64,000 bases of DNA, from assembly GCA_023079485.1 (NCBI GenBank), contig CM041104.1, forward strand, positions 745,676 through 809,675, given 5' to 3'. The notes under the pieces were generated by a model. That model made no database searches. It was not told where the DNA came from and saw only the letters and a list, made by a program, of their open reading frames with translations. The stretch comes from Archilochus colubris. Lineage: Eukaryota > Chordata > Aves > Apodiformes > Trochilidae. This document shows, in pieces, positions 24,886 to 33,172 of this stretch (position 1 is its first letter; every line of letters begins with the position of its first letter). Position numbers and translations under genes: made by a program.

Positions 24886-25036
24886 GCCCTTCCTAACCCC
24901 GTGCTGACTCAGAGGATACATAGAAGGAGATGGAGAAGGAAAGAAGACAAAGCAGCAGCTCTAGGATTATTTTCCTTCCTTTTGTCTAGAAGGGTTTTTT
25001 AAATACAGGACCTGCCCTTCCTAACCCCGTGCTGAC
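24781..25036 (+). repeat. Perfect 128-bp tandem duplication
   Basis: Two head-to-tail copies, 24781-24908 and 24909-25036, appear identical base for base. Each unit holds the end of the low-copy segment plus the first about 30 bases of CR1 coding sequence (ACAGGACCTGCCC to GTGCTGAC), so the duplication crosses the junction between the two. Lack of any divergence indicates a recent event or an assembly artefact. Confidence 0.93.
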
Positions 25037-25420
25037 TGGGTCTGATCCCTTGTCCATCCTGCAGGAGCTGTGTGATTGCCCCCAGGATGAGCTGCTCCAT
25101 AACCCTGCCAGGCACTGAGGTCAGGCTGACGGGCCTGGAGTTTCCCAGGTCCTCCTTCTGGCCCTTTTTGTGGATTGGTGTGACATTCCCCAACTTCCAA
25201 TCATCTGGGATGTCCCCAGTGAGCCAGGACTGTTGGTAGATGATAGAGAGAGGCTTGGCGAGCTCTTCTGCCAGCTCCCTCATCACCCTTGGGTGGATGC
25301 CATCTGGTCCCAGAGACTTGTGGAGATCCAAGCAGCTCAGGAGGTCACTGACTGTTTCCTTCTGGATTACAGGGGGGCTGTTTAGATTCTTGTCACCTTC
25401 TACAAGTCTCTTTCTTCAGT
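25005..25420 (-). mobile_element. CR1 LINE, reverse-transcriptase N-terminal part
   Basis: Minus-strand CR1 coding for the segment just upstream of and overlapping the reverse transcriptase start: the KSLGPDGIHPRV and LTGDIPDDWKLGNVTPIHKK blocks fall at 25320-25160. 25005-25229 repeats 24305-24529 at exactly 700 bp offset with only a few substitutions, so this is either a duplicated part of the same element or a second insertion. The left end is inside the 128-bp tandem unit. Confidence 0.9.
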
Positions 25421-25439
25421 CTCTTCTCCCAGGCAGATA

Positions 25440-25697
25440 TCAGTCAGACAAGAGGGAAAGGGCTTCAGCTCTGCCAGGGGAGGTTTAGGTTGGATATTAG
25501 GAGAAATTCTTTGCAGAGAGGGTGATCAGGCATTGGGATGGGCTGCCCAGGGAGGGGGGGGATTCTCCATCCCTGGAGGTTTTTAAGCAGAGCCTGGATG
25601 TGGCACTGAGTGCCATGGGCTGGGAACCACGGGGGGAGTGGATCAAGGGTTGGACTTGAGGGTCTCAGAGGCCCTTTCCAGCCCAGATGGTTCTGTG
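25440..25697 (+). mobile_element. CR1 LINE, 3' end
   Basis: Plus-strand CR1 fragment (GACAAGAGGGAAAGGGC, GGGGAGGTTTAGGTTGGATATTAGG) ending at GATGGTTCTGTGATG. It ends about 140 bp upstream of the first CRE-like site of the FSIP2-like gene. With the minus-strand CR1 at 29884 it makes an inverted pair enclosing the gene. Confidence 0.9.
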
Positions 25698-25829
25698 ATG
25701 CTGTCCCCTCTGCACATCTGCCTTCCTCCACCTCCTTCCTCTCCAAGCCAGCTGAGCAAGAGTGGGTGCCCACAGGCCTGTCCAAAGGGGGCTCCAGACA
25801 GAACCCCCCCGGAACGGGCTGCTGGACAG

Positions 25830-25925
25830 CACCGGGTGATGTCAGAGCAAGGCGGTGACGTCACATTGCAGCTACCTGGACACGCAGTGATGTGACCCTG
25901 GGCAGGGGCCAGATATAGCCCCTGG
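25830..25925 (+). promoter_or_regulatory. Candidate CRE-type promoter of the FSIP2-like gene
   Basis: A full palindromic cAMP response element, TGACGTCA, is at 25856-25863. It is flanked by two one- or two-mismatch versions, TGATGTCA at 25837-25844 and TGATGTGA at 25888-25895. A TATA-like ATATAG lies at 25913-25918, 38-43 bases before the first in-frame ATG (25956). CRE boxes close to a weak TATA are typical of genes switched on in spermatids by CREM (family knowledge). That would fit an FSIP2-related product; the regulation itself is inferred. Confidence 0.7.
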
Positions 25926-25955
25926 TTGGAGCCCAACTGCGTGTTCCACAGCCAG

Positions 25956-28900
25956 ATGCCTCTGGAGCAAGAGGTGTCAGCACAGGATCACATCTCGAGG
26001 AGAACTTCTAGAAGGAGCCAAGCCATGGAGCGTTGTGTCCCAGCGAGCCTCCAAAAGGCTGAGCCACTGCTGAGCACAGCAGGAAGGAGGAGAGAGGTGA
26101 GCAATGGGGGGATGGATGGAGAGGGCTCAGCCAGGGAGCCTGGGACACGGCGGGGGCTGCTGCGGGGCCAGAGGACAGACCCTGTCCTGACACTGCCACG
26201 CAGGAGGCTGACAAGTGGTTGTCCGTGTCTGTCTCTTCCTAGCTCGGGCCCAGAGGACAGAAGCCAGGAAGAGGAATTACAGTGTCGGTGACCCCTGAGC
26301 TGCTGAAGCTCCCACTGGGGGTCAAGTTCCCCGTGCCCCCCAACTCCAAGCCCGTCTTCACCAGGGCAAAGCTGGGGGAAAAGGTAAAGGAAGCAGCAAG
26401 GGGTGGAAAAGCTTTCCTCTGTTATGGGCTCCCTGTCACTCAGAGAAGCCCCGTGGCCACCTGCACTACAGCGGGAGCTGCAGCCCTTCACATGGACAGG
26501 GCTGGAGAGTCCAGGGAAGCTCCTGGGTTCCGAGGGTCATTTTGGAGGACATGCTGCCCATAGCAGTGCTCCAGGATGGCCAGAGCCAGGCTGGAGAAGA
26601 GGGTTGCTGTCAAGTCTTCCAACGACCTTGACCTTCCCAAGCAGGACAGCTTGGCACCTCTGGGCATTGCAGATCCCTTCTGCAGTCCCAGGGAATTGCC
26701 AGAGGAAAAGACAAGGCTGTAGGCAACATCCCAGCTTAGCTCTGTGCAGGTGTTGTGCTGGGCTCAACCCTCTCACCCCCTTCTACAGAAAACAGCTCCT
26801 GGTGCTCCCAGCTGGTGCCACAGGAGTTGGAGCCACCAGAGGGGGGATGCAGGCTCAGGGTTTCTTCTCTGTTGGAGGGGCCGTGAAGCTCAGAGATGCT
26901 CCCCGGGGGTGGGTGGGAAGTAAGGCAGGAACTGGGCTGTGGCTGGGAGGTTGGAAGCGGCCCCCTGCTTGTGTGAGGAGCTCAGCAGTGCCTTTGTCTC
27001 TGCTGTTCTGGAACATTCTCTGAACATCTCTCCCAGCTTCACCGGCCCTCTGGTTACTTCAACCTCACAGACCCGTACTGTCACCTCATGGGCATGCAGT
27101 ACAACAGCCTGCATGACCCCCATCTGCAGGAGTACTACCACCGCAAGGACAACCTGCAGAAGCTGAAGAGAGAGGGCCGTGTCACCAGGGATGGCAAAGT
27201 AGGTTCGGACGCCGTGGGTCTGATCCAAAGGGATCCATCCATCCATCCATCCATCCATCCATGCATCCCCGGGCGCAGAGGGAGGAGCAGCTCCCTGCCT
27301 GCCCCTCCCTGGGGCTGCTTCGGGAAGGCGTCTGTCTGTGTGGCGGGGGTGACAGGGCTGGGCTGATCCTCCCCTCGTCTCTCCCTCCACAGGTGGTCTG
27401 CACTCTGAAGGAGTTCAACGAGTACAGGCAGTACCTGACCACGCTCAGGCAGGAGGCAGAGCAGATGTCCCGGCAGGAAGAGGTGGGCAGAGCGGGTGTT
27501 GGCGGCCCCTGCCCGCCGCACGCTGCCCAGGGCTGCGGCTTCCCCGCTGCAGGCCGGGGAGGCGGTCAGGGCAGGGGGCAGGGCTGAGGGGGTGGGCCGG
27601 GCCTTGTGGCGCGGAAAGGAGCAACCGGCGGGAGCTGAGCACCGGCAGATGGGGGCTGGGCTGGGCAAAGCGGGCGGGAAGGGCCTGGCTCCGGCGGGGA
27701 GCCCTTCTCCTCTGCCCCGCTGGCCCGGCGGGAGCCCGGGGTCCGCTGGGCGGGACCCTCCTGGAGCCTCAGCACCCAGGGCCCTGAGCGCTTGGCCGAG
27801 CCACGACCTGGGGTCACCTTGCAGGAAAGGATTCGGCAACGCCTGGCCCAGTGGAAGGATGTCCGCAAAGCACTGGGCACCAGGAGTGCTTCTCACCTGG
27901 TGGAGCAGCTGCTCTACCCTCCAAAACGACCTGCACCCAGCAGCAAAAAGCCCTCCTCAAAATCCAGCCGAACCAGGAGAAGGAGAACAGCTCTGGAAAA
28001 GGGACAAACCTACGCCCAGCCTGAGTCGGGCCAGGAAGGTGCTGAGCTGCCCATCGGGCTCAGTCACGCTGCTGACTCAGAGAAGCAGCCAGAGCTCGCT
28101 GCAGAGAGCACACCCAAGGCTGCATCTGAAGAGCAACCTGCAGCAGAGCTGGGACAGGATGATGCTGAGCTGACCATCAGGGTCAGTCATGATGCTGAGT
28201 CCCAGCAGCAGCCAGAGGTCACTGCAGAGAGCACACCCAAGGCTGCATGTGAAGAGCAACCTGCAGCAGAGCTGGGACAGGATGATGCTGAGCTGACCAT
28301 CAGGGTCAGTTATGATGCTGAGTCCCAGCAGCAGCCAGAGCTCGCTGCAGAGAGCACACCCAAGGCTGCATGTGAAGAGCAACCTGCAGCAGAGCTGGGA
28401 CAGGATGATGCTGAGCTGACCATCAGGGTCAGTCATGATGCTGAGTCCCAGCAGCAGCCAGAGGTCACTGCAGAGAGCACACCTGAGGCTGCATGTGAAG
28501 AACAACCTGCAGCGGAGGCCCGGGTTGAAGAGGTGGCTAAGGCTGTGGTGAAGCAAGTGTTGGAGAGAGTGATGGATCCTCAGAACCAGCTCAGCTTTGT
28601 TCTGTGGAGGGCTGTCCGGGTGATCAGAAGGCGACGCTCTGGCAGCACTGGGCAAGCAAGGCTGCTGCAGACTGCTCCTCCAGATGAGAAGCTGGCAGTG
28701 GAACTGGTGGCCAAAGAGCTTGTTGCCACCACGCTGGAGACCCTGAAGAGGAAGGGTTTGGTTTCCAGCATGTCCACAGCACCTGAGGTGGGGCCAGGAG
28801 CCAGGCAGAAGGAGCAGCGGGTTTCTGGAGGAGCCATCCGAGCAGGCAAACCCAAGGAAGATAAATCGGAGCAAACTGAAATGTCAGCTTTTGACCAGGC

Positions 28901-29687
28901 ATCTTCACAGGCTTCCCTTCACCAGCTCACCAGAGAAGCTGTTGACCATGTCTGCTCCACCCTGGAATCCTTGGTTGCCTCGGATATTGAAGAAGACCCA
29001 AGCTGCACATATTCTGAAATCCTGGAGCTTCCAAGGGGAAATGTCTCCAACAGACAGGCCCAGCCATCCCAGGCACCTTTCTCACGACAGGCTGCAGAAG
29101 AAGGAGAGGGGGTCCCCAGAGCATCTGAGCAGCAGAGCCGGGACTTGGGCAAGGGAACAAAGTTTCCCCTCTTACCACCCCTGCCAGATACGAGCACTGC
29201 CAGCAGCTCACCATGGAAGCACAGGAATGCCAGAGGGAGCATCCCAGGTGCCATCTCTGGCGTTCAGCAGCAGCGTGCAGAACCCACCGAGAGTGCCAGA
29301 CTCACTGTTCCTGAGGTGCTTGAAGCAGTGAGGAAGAAGTTGTTGGAGAGTGAAGGGCAGCTGAAGCCAAAGCCAACAGCCTCAAGCAGCTCCTTGGCCA
29401 TCAGGTCCGTGGCAAAACAGATTGTTGAGTCCGTATTGAAGCGGACCTCTCAGCCTGGGCCTGCACTCCCCACTGAACTGAAACCTTCAATCCCTCTCCT
29501 AACACCACCCAACACACGCAAAGAGAGCTGTGTCTCCAAGGACACCGTCCCCTCCCTGAGCACTCAGGTTTTCAGACAGCCCACCCCTCCTGTGGCTCTG
29601 AAGCCTCCTGCCCAGGCAGGAGTGCGGCAGAGAAGGCTCAGCAGGAAGCTTATGCAAGGCAAGAGGCAGGATCCCCCATCAGAATAG
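25956..29687 (+). CDS. FSIP2-like: FSIP2-like (fibrous sheath-interacting protein 2-like), five coding exons
   Basis: Coding exons are 25956-26096, 26243-26383, 27037-27198, 27393-27482 and 27825-29687. All introns are GT-AG and all junctions fall between codons, giving 798 residues (775 if translation starts at 26025). Human FSIP2 is a giant testis protein that binds AKAP4 in the sperm-tail fibrous sheath. The match is at the N-terminus: LPLGVKFPVPP (about 70-80), TKLGEK-like RAKLGEK, then FNLTDPYC, SLHDPHL and YYHRKD in exon 3 (residues 95-148), and VVCTLKEFNEYRQYL in exon 4 (149-163). Exon 5 (179-798) is not clearly alignable: an arginine patch (about 229-232), four 41-residue repeats (245-408) and five similar amphipathic helices. 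It is far shorter than the several-thousand-residue family norm. The first ATG (25956) has a weak context; 26025 (GCCATGG) is stronger and in frame. The frame is fully open, so it looks functional and not a pseudogene. Confidence 0.86.
27229..27265 (+). repeat. (ATCC)n microsatellite in intron 3
   Basis: About eight ATCC units with one ATGC interruption, inside the 194-bp intron between exons 3 and 4 of the FSIP2-like gene. Confidence 0.95.
27485..27800 (+). promoter_or_regulatory. CpG island in intron 4
   Basis: The 342-bp intron 4 of the FSIP2-like gene is the most CpG-dense stretch in the window (roughly 30 CpGs in 300 bases by eye, GC well above its surroundings). It has several GGCGGG and CCCGCC boxes of Sp1 type. 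Such density normally indicates an unmethylated germline region and often a promoter. An internal start here would give a transcript containing only exon 5, whose first in-frame ATG is far in (28573). The role is therefore uncertain; it may simply be a GC-rich intron kept unmethylated in germ cells. Confidence 0.6.
28023..28514 (+). repeat. Four 123-bp coding tandem repeats in exon 5
   Basis: Units at 28023-28145, 28146-28268, 28269-28391 and 28392-28514 each encode 41 residues of the pattern ELGQDDAELTIRVSHDAESQ...PAA. Units 2-4 are almost identical; unit 1 is diverged (SGQEGAELPIGLSHAAD). The array is acidic and glutamine-rich, is probably disordered, and separates the basic N-terminal part of exon 5 from the helical C-terminal part. 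Confidence 0.97.
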
Positions 29688-29837
29688 AACCTGTGAGCTG
29701 GGAGGGTTTGGTTCACTGCCTAAGTAGTAAGAGAGGTGTAACAGTAATAATAAGTATAGTTTATTTTTAAGATAAAGTAATAGAGGTGTAGAGCTCCTGG
29801 TCAGCTTTCACCAGGCAGTAGGATCCTGACTTTCGAG

Positions 29838-29843
29838 AATAAA
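29838..29843 (+). terminator. Poly(A) signal of the FSIP2-like gene
   Basis: AATAAA about 150 bases after the stop codon (29685-29687), followed within 30 bases by a T/G-rich stretch (CTTGTTTGTG) fit for cleavage. The inferred transcript end is near 29860-29880, right at the start of the duplicated CR1-containing block. Confidence 0.78.
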
Positions 29844-29883
29844 GAGCTTGTTGCCAAATGCTTGTTTGTGCCTCTCTCCATTC

Positions 29884-30600
29884 ATAGAATCATAGAATCA
29901 CAGAATCGGCTGGGTTGGAAGGGACCTCTGAGGTCCTCAAGTCCAACCCTTGATCCACTCCCCCCATGGTTCCCAGCCCATGGCCTCAGTGCCACATCCA
30001 GGCTCTTTGGAAAGATCTCCAGACACGGAGAATCCACTACTTCCCTGGGCAGCCCATTCCAATGCCTGATCACCCTCTCCAGAAAGAAATTCTTTCTCAT
30101 CTCCAACCTAAACCTCCCCTGGCACAACTTGAGACCCTGCCCTCTTGTCTTGCTGAGAGTTGCCTGGGAAAAGAGCCCAACCCCCCCCTGGCTCCAACCT
30201 CCTTTCAGGGAGTTGGAGAGAGTGATGAGGTCTCCCCTGAGCCTCCTCTTCTCCAGCCTCAACACCCCCAGCTCCCTCAGCCCTTCCTCACAGCACTTGT
30301 GCTGGATCCCTTCACAGCCTCCTTGCTCTTCTCTGGACCTGCTCCAGCACCTCAATCTCCTTCCTGAGCTGAGGGGCCCAGAACTGGACACAGGACTCAA
30401 GCTGTGGCCTCCCCAGAGCTGAGCACAGGGGCAGAATCCCTTCCCTGGACCTGCTGGCCACGCTGTTCCTGAGCCAGCCCAGGATGCCATTGGCCTTCTT
30501 GGCCACCTGGGCACACTGCTGGCTCCTGTTCAGCTTCTGGCAATCCAGACTCCTAGGTCCCTTTCTGTCCGGCTGCTCTCCAGCCACTCTGTCCCCAGCC
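29884..30600 (-). mobile_element. CR1 LINE, young 3' fragment
   Basis: Minus-strand CR1 with three tandem 3' repeats (TCATAGAATCATAGAATCACAGAATC in part) running to a 5' truncation near 30600. It is almost identical over several hundred bases to the copies at 39718-40482 and 45163-45676 (shared CAGCCTCCTTGCTCTTCTCTGG variant), indicating recent CR1 activity. It is preceded by the same 14-bp flank as the CR1 at 23104. Confidence 0.94.
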
Positions 30601-30847
30601 AGGAGGCAGAGGGACACCATGAATAAACATTCAGATTTTCAGTGGACAGCCATGGGAAGAGTAATGAAAGGACTGGGAAAAGATGGTTAGTCCATGACTT
30701 CTTCCCTCTGCTTGCTGTGAGGATAGAAGTGTCTGACCTTGCCCGGGACTGTACTGAACCCCACAAGGACACACAGACACCTCACAAAGGTAAGTGAGGC
30801 CTTAATGACAGAAATTTCTGTGGGATTAGAAGAAAAGAAAAGTAAAG
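30601..30847. other. Unique spacer in the duplicated block
   Basis: Sequence lying between the CR1 and copy B of the low-copy segment; the equivalent place in copy A is the G/T-only tract. It contains a splice-donor-like AAGGTAAGTGAG at about 30787, but no supported exon. Confidence 0.5.
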
Positions 30848-31075
30848 AAACAAAGTGCAACCTGAAGAATAAAAAGGCCAAACTTTTACTTGGTCTCCCT
30901 TGTTGCCTGAAGGTGCTTCAGAGACTGACAAAGAAATGCCATGGGCAGGAATTCCTGTGTCAGTTGTTTCTCAGAGAAAACCTCAGAGGATACATAGAAG
31001 GAGATGGAGAAGGAAAGAAGACAAAGCAGCAGCTCTAGGATTATTTTCCTTCCTTCTGCTCAAGAAGGATTTTTT
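30848..31075 (+). repeat. Low-copy duplicated segment, copy B
   Basis: Nearly identical to 24647-24873. Its upstream context is a CR1 that shares its outer 14-bp flank with the CR1 upstream of copy A. This makes the whole block (23090-24870 and 29870-31075) look like two diverged copies of one locus on either side of the FSIP2-like gene. Confidence 0.9.
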
Positions 31076-31085
31076 AAATTCCTTT

Positions 31086-31255
31086 TGCCCAGAGAAGCTG
31101 TGGCTGCCCCATCCCTGGCAGTGTTCCAGCCCAGGTTGGATGGGGCTTGGAGCACCCTGGGCTGTGGGAGGTGTCCCTGAGCATGGCAGGGGGGGCACTG
31201 GGGGAGCTTTAAGGTCCCTCTCAATCCAAACCAGTGTGAGATTTTGTAATTCTAT
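31086..31255 (+). mobile_element. CR1 LINE, short 3' fragment
   Basis: Plus-strand piece from GCCCAGAGAAGCTGTGGCTG to TTTGTAATTCTATTG. Same subfamily as the fragments at 12412, 13526 and 43738; only about 170 bases remain. Confidence 0.88.
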
Positions 31256-32489
31256 TGTTTCAAAATTCCCTCTTCTGACTGTTAACCATATTCAGATGCA
31301 GTTGAAATTTTATCTTTCCCCCTTTCTTGTTTTCTGAGCTTGGACATCTACCACTCCCTGATTTACCACATCCCAGATTTCACTGGCTGATTTTCAGGCC
31401 AAAACAATATCATTAAACAATAAGGGCTTGTCAGAAATCAAGCTTAAGGCATCTGAGATCCAAATCTGACAAACTTTATCACAAGAAATAGTTATGGTAC
31501 ATGCACCTGAAAATCAGACTAAACCATCTGCTTCCTTACCAGCTCGCCTCAGCTTAAGATGTGAGCTGCAGGGATTTGAGATAATTCTGAGCTGCTGTTA
31601 GCACCTGCTCACAGGTTAAGAAGAGAGTATTGCACTGGTTCACATGAGAAGTTGTTTTCTACACAGAGATAAGGATGTGTTCTAGGAAAAAGACAGTCTT
31701 CCTGAAAGCCTCATTTTGGTGAGGAAAGGTTTTCTTTTCAGAAAACATTCCAAATCCTTGTGTACTTTGTGCAATAACGAGAGAGTATCTCTTGCTCTTT
31801 AAATCTGGCAAACCTATGATTACCAAACAACCTGATCTGGGTTTTTTAAATTTGTTTTGCAATGATGAATTTCTGCTCAGGCTGCCTGCCTGGATGAGAG
31901 GGAGTACAATCACTGCCCCTTCCTTCTTCTATTCCTGCCCCAGCAAGTTAATGAAGAAACATCTTTTTTTCTTCCTTTGCTTTTCCCAGAGTCATCAAAA
32001 TGAAACATTTATGAACATTAGGGCCAAGTCAATTGGAACATTTTGTTACAAGTGACAGAATGTATTCCATGTTTTCTATTTTCACATAGAAAAGCTAAAC
32101 TTTGTGTAATTTTTCAGTTAAAAAAGAAGATAAAATAATCTACCTTTCTAGGCAGAAGGGAAGTAAAAGAAATGATGGCTGCATCACAATTATACAAATA
32201 TTTCACTTGTAATTGCTTTCTTTTATGACCTGTTAACTTCTCCCACATTGGAACTTCACAGACCCAACAAATGTCATGCTCATGACTGATGAGTGTTGCT
32301 GAAGATCTACTGGGGAGAAGGCTGGCACATCCCCTTATGAAAACCAGAACACTGCAGACCTTGCAGTCCCTGAGTGTTATTGTGCAGGGATCCTGGGATG
32401 TCCAACAGCAGCCTCAGGGTGGACTCCACCTCTGCAGCATTTAGCAGAGTCAGGTAAAGATCCTCACCTTATGGACCCCCCCTGAGGAC
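31256..32489. other. Unassigned sequence
   Basis: No exon, RNA gene or mobile element recognised. Confidence 0.35.
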
Positions 32490-32934
32490 TCAATACAGAA
32501 AGGACATTGGGGTGTTGGAGCTGCCAGGGAAAGGCAGCAAAGCTGGGGAAGGGTTTGGAAAACATCCCCTGTGAGGAACAACTGGGGGTGCTGGGGCAAT
32601 GGAGGCTGAGGGAGATCTTATCAGTCTTTACAGATAACTGAAAGGAGGTTGTAAAGAGAGTGAGGTTGGTCTCTCCTCACTGGTGACAGAGGACAGAACA
32701 AGGGGAGATGTCCTCGGACGGTGTCGGGAGATTTACAGAGAGAGTGATCCGGCATTGGAATGGGCTGCCCAGGGCAGTAGTGGATTCTCCATCCCTGGAG
32801 CTATTTAAAAAGAGACTGGATGTGGCACTCAGTGCCATGGTCTAGCAACCGCAACGGTGGTAAAAGGGTTGGACTCAATGATCTCTGAGGTCCCTTCCAA
32901 CCCAGCCAATTCTATGATTCTATGATTCTATGAT
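32490..32934 (+). mobile_element. CR1 LINE, 3' fragment
   Basis: Plus-strand CR1. It begins in diverged C-terminal coding sequence and ends with three intact repeats (TTCTATGATTCTATGATTCTATGA, 32911-32934). It is immediately followed by the last about 240 bases of another CR1. Confidence 0.9.
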
Positions 32935-33172
32935 TTAGGTTGGGTATCAGGAGAAGCTTCGTTACAGAGAGAGTTGGCAAGCACTGGAATAGACTCCCCA
33001 GGGAGGTGGCTGAGTCTCCATCCCTGATTGTGTTTAAGAATCACCAGGATGTGGTGCCTGGGGACAGGGTTTAGTGGTGATCATCAGGAATAAGGTAATA
33101 GGGTTGGGGTGAGGTTGGACTCCATGGTCTTCAAGGACTTTTCCAGCCTGAGCAATTCTATGTTTCTGTGAT
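32935..33172 (+). mobile_element. CR1 LINE, older 3' end directly abutting the previous copy
   Basis: Plus-strand CR1 tail from TTTAGGTTGGGTATCAGGAG to AATTCTATGTTTCTGTGA. More diverged than its neighbour. The simplest reading is that the 32490-32934 copy inserted into this older copy, or that it replaced the older copy's 5' part. Confidence 0.87.

Noticed and set aside
25988..26491. 167-codon minus-strand frame over exons 1-2 of the FSIP2-like gene
   Set aside because: Antisense shadow crossing introns; no motif.
27792..27824. Open frame extending exon 5 upstream to a TTG at 27792
   Set aside because: The sequence before 27825 is a splice acceptor (pyrimidine-rich, then CAG), and exon 4 joins in phase at 27825.
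28077..28874. 265-codon minus-strand frame opposite exon 5 of the FSIP2-like gene
   Set aside because: Shadow of the repetitive coding exon; no independent signal.
30787..30800. Strong splice-donor-like AAGGTAAGTGAG as evidence of an exon
   Set aside because: No supported open exon or matching acceptor; a single donor match is expected by chance in 64 kb.
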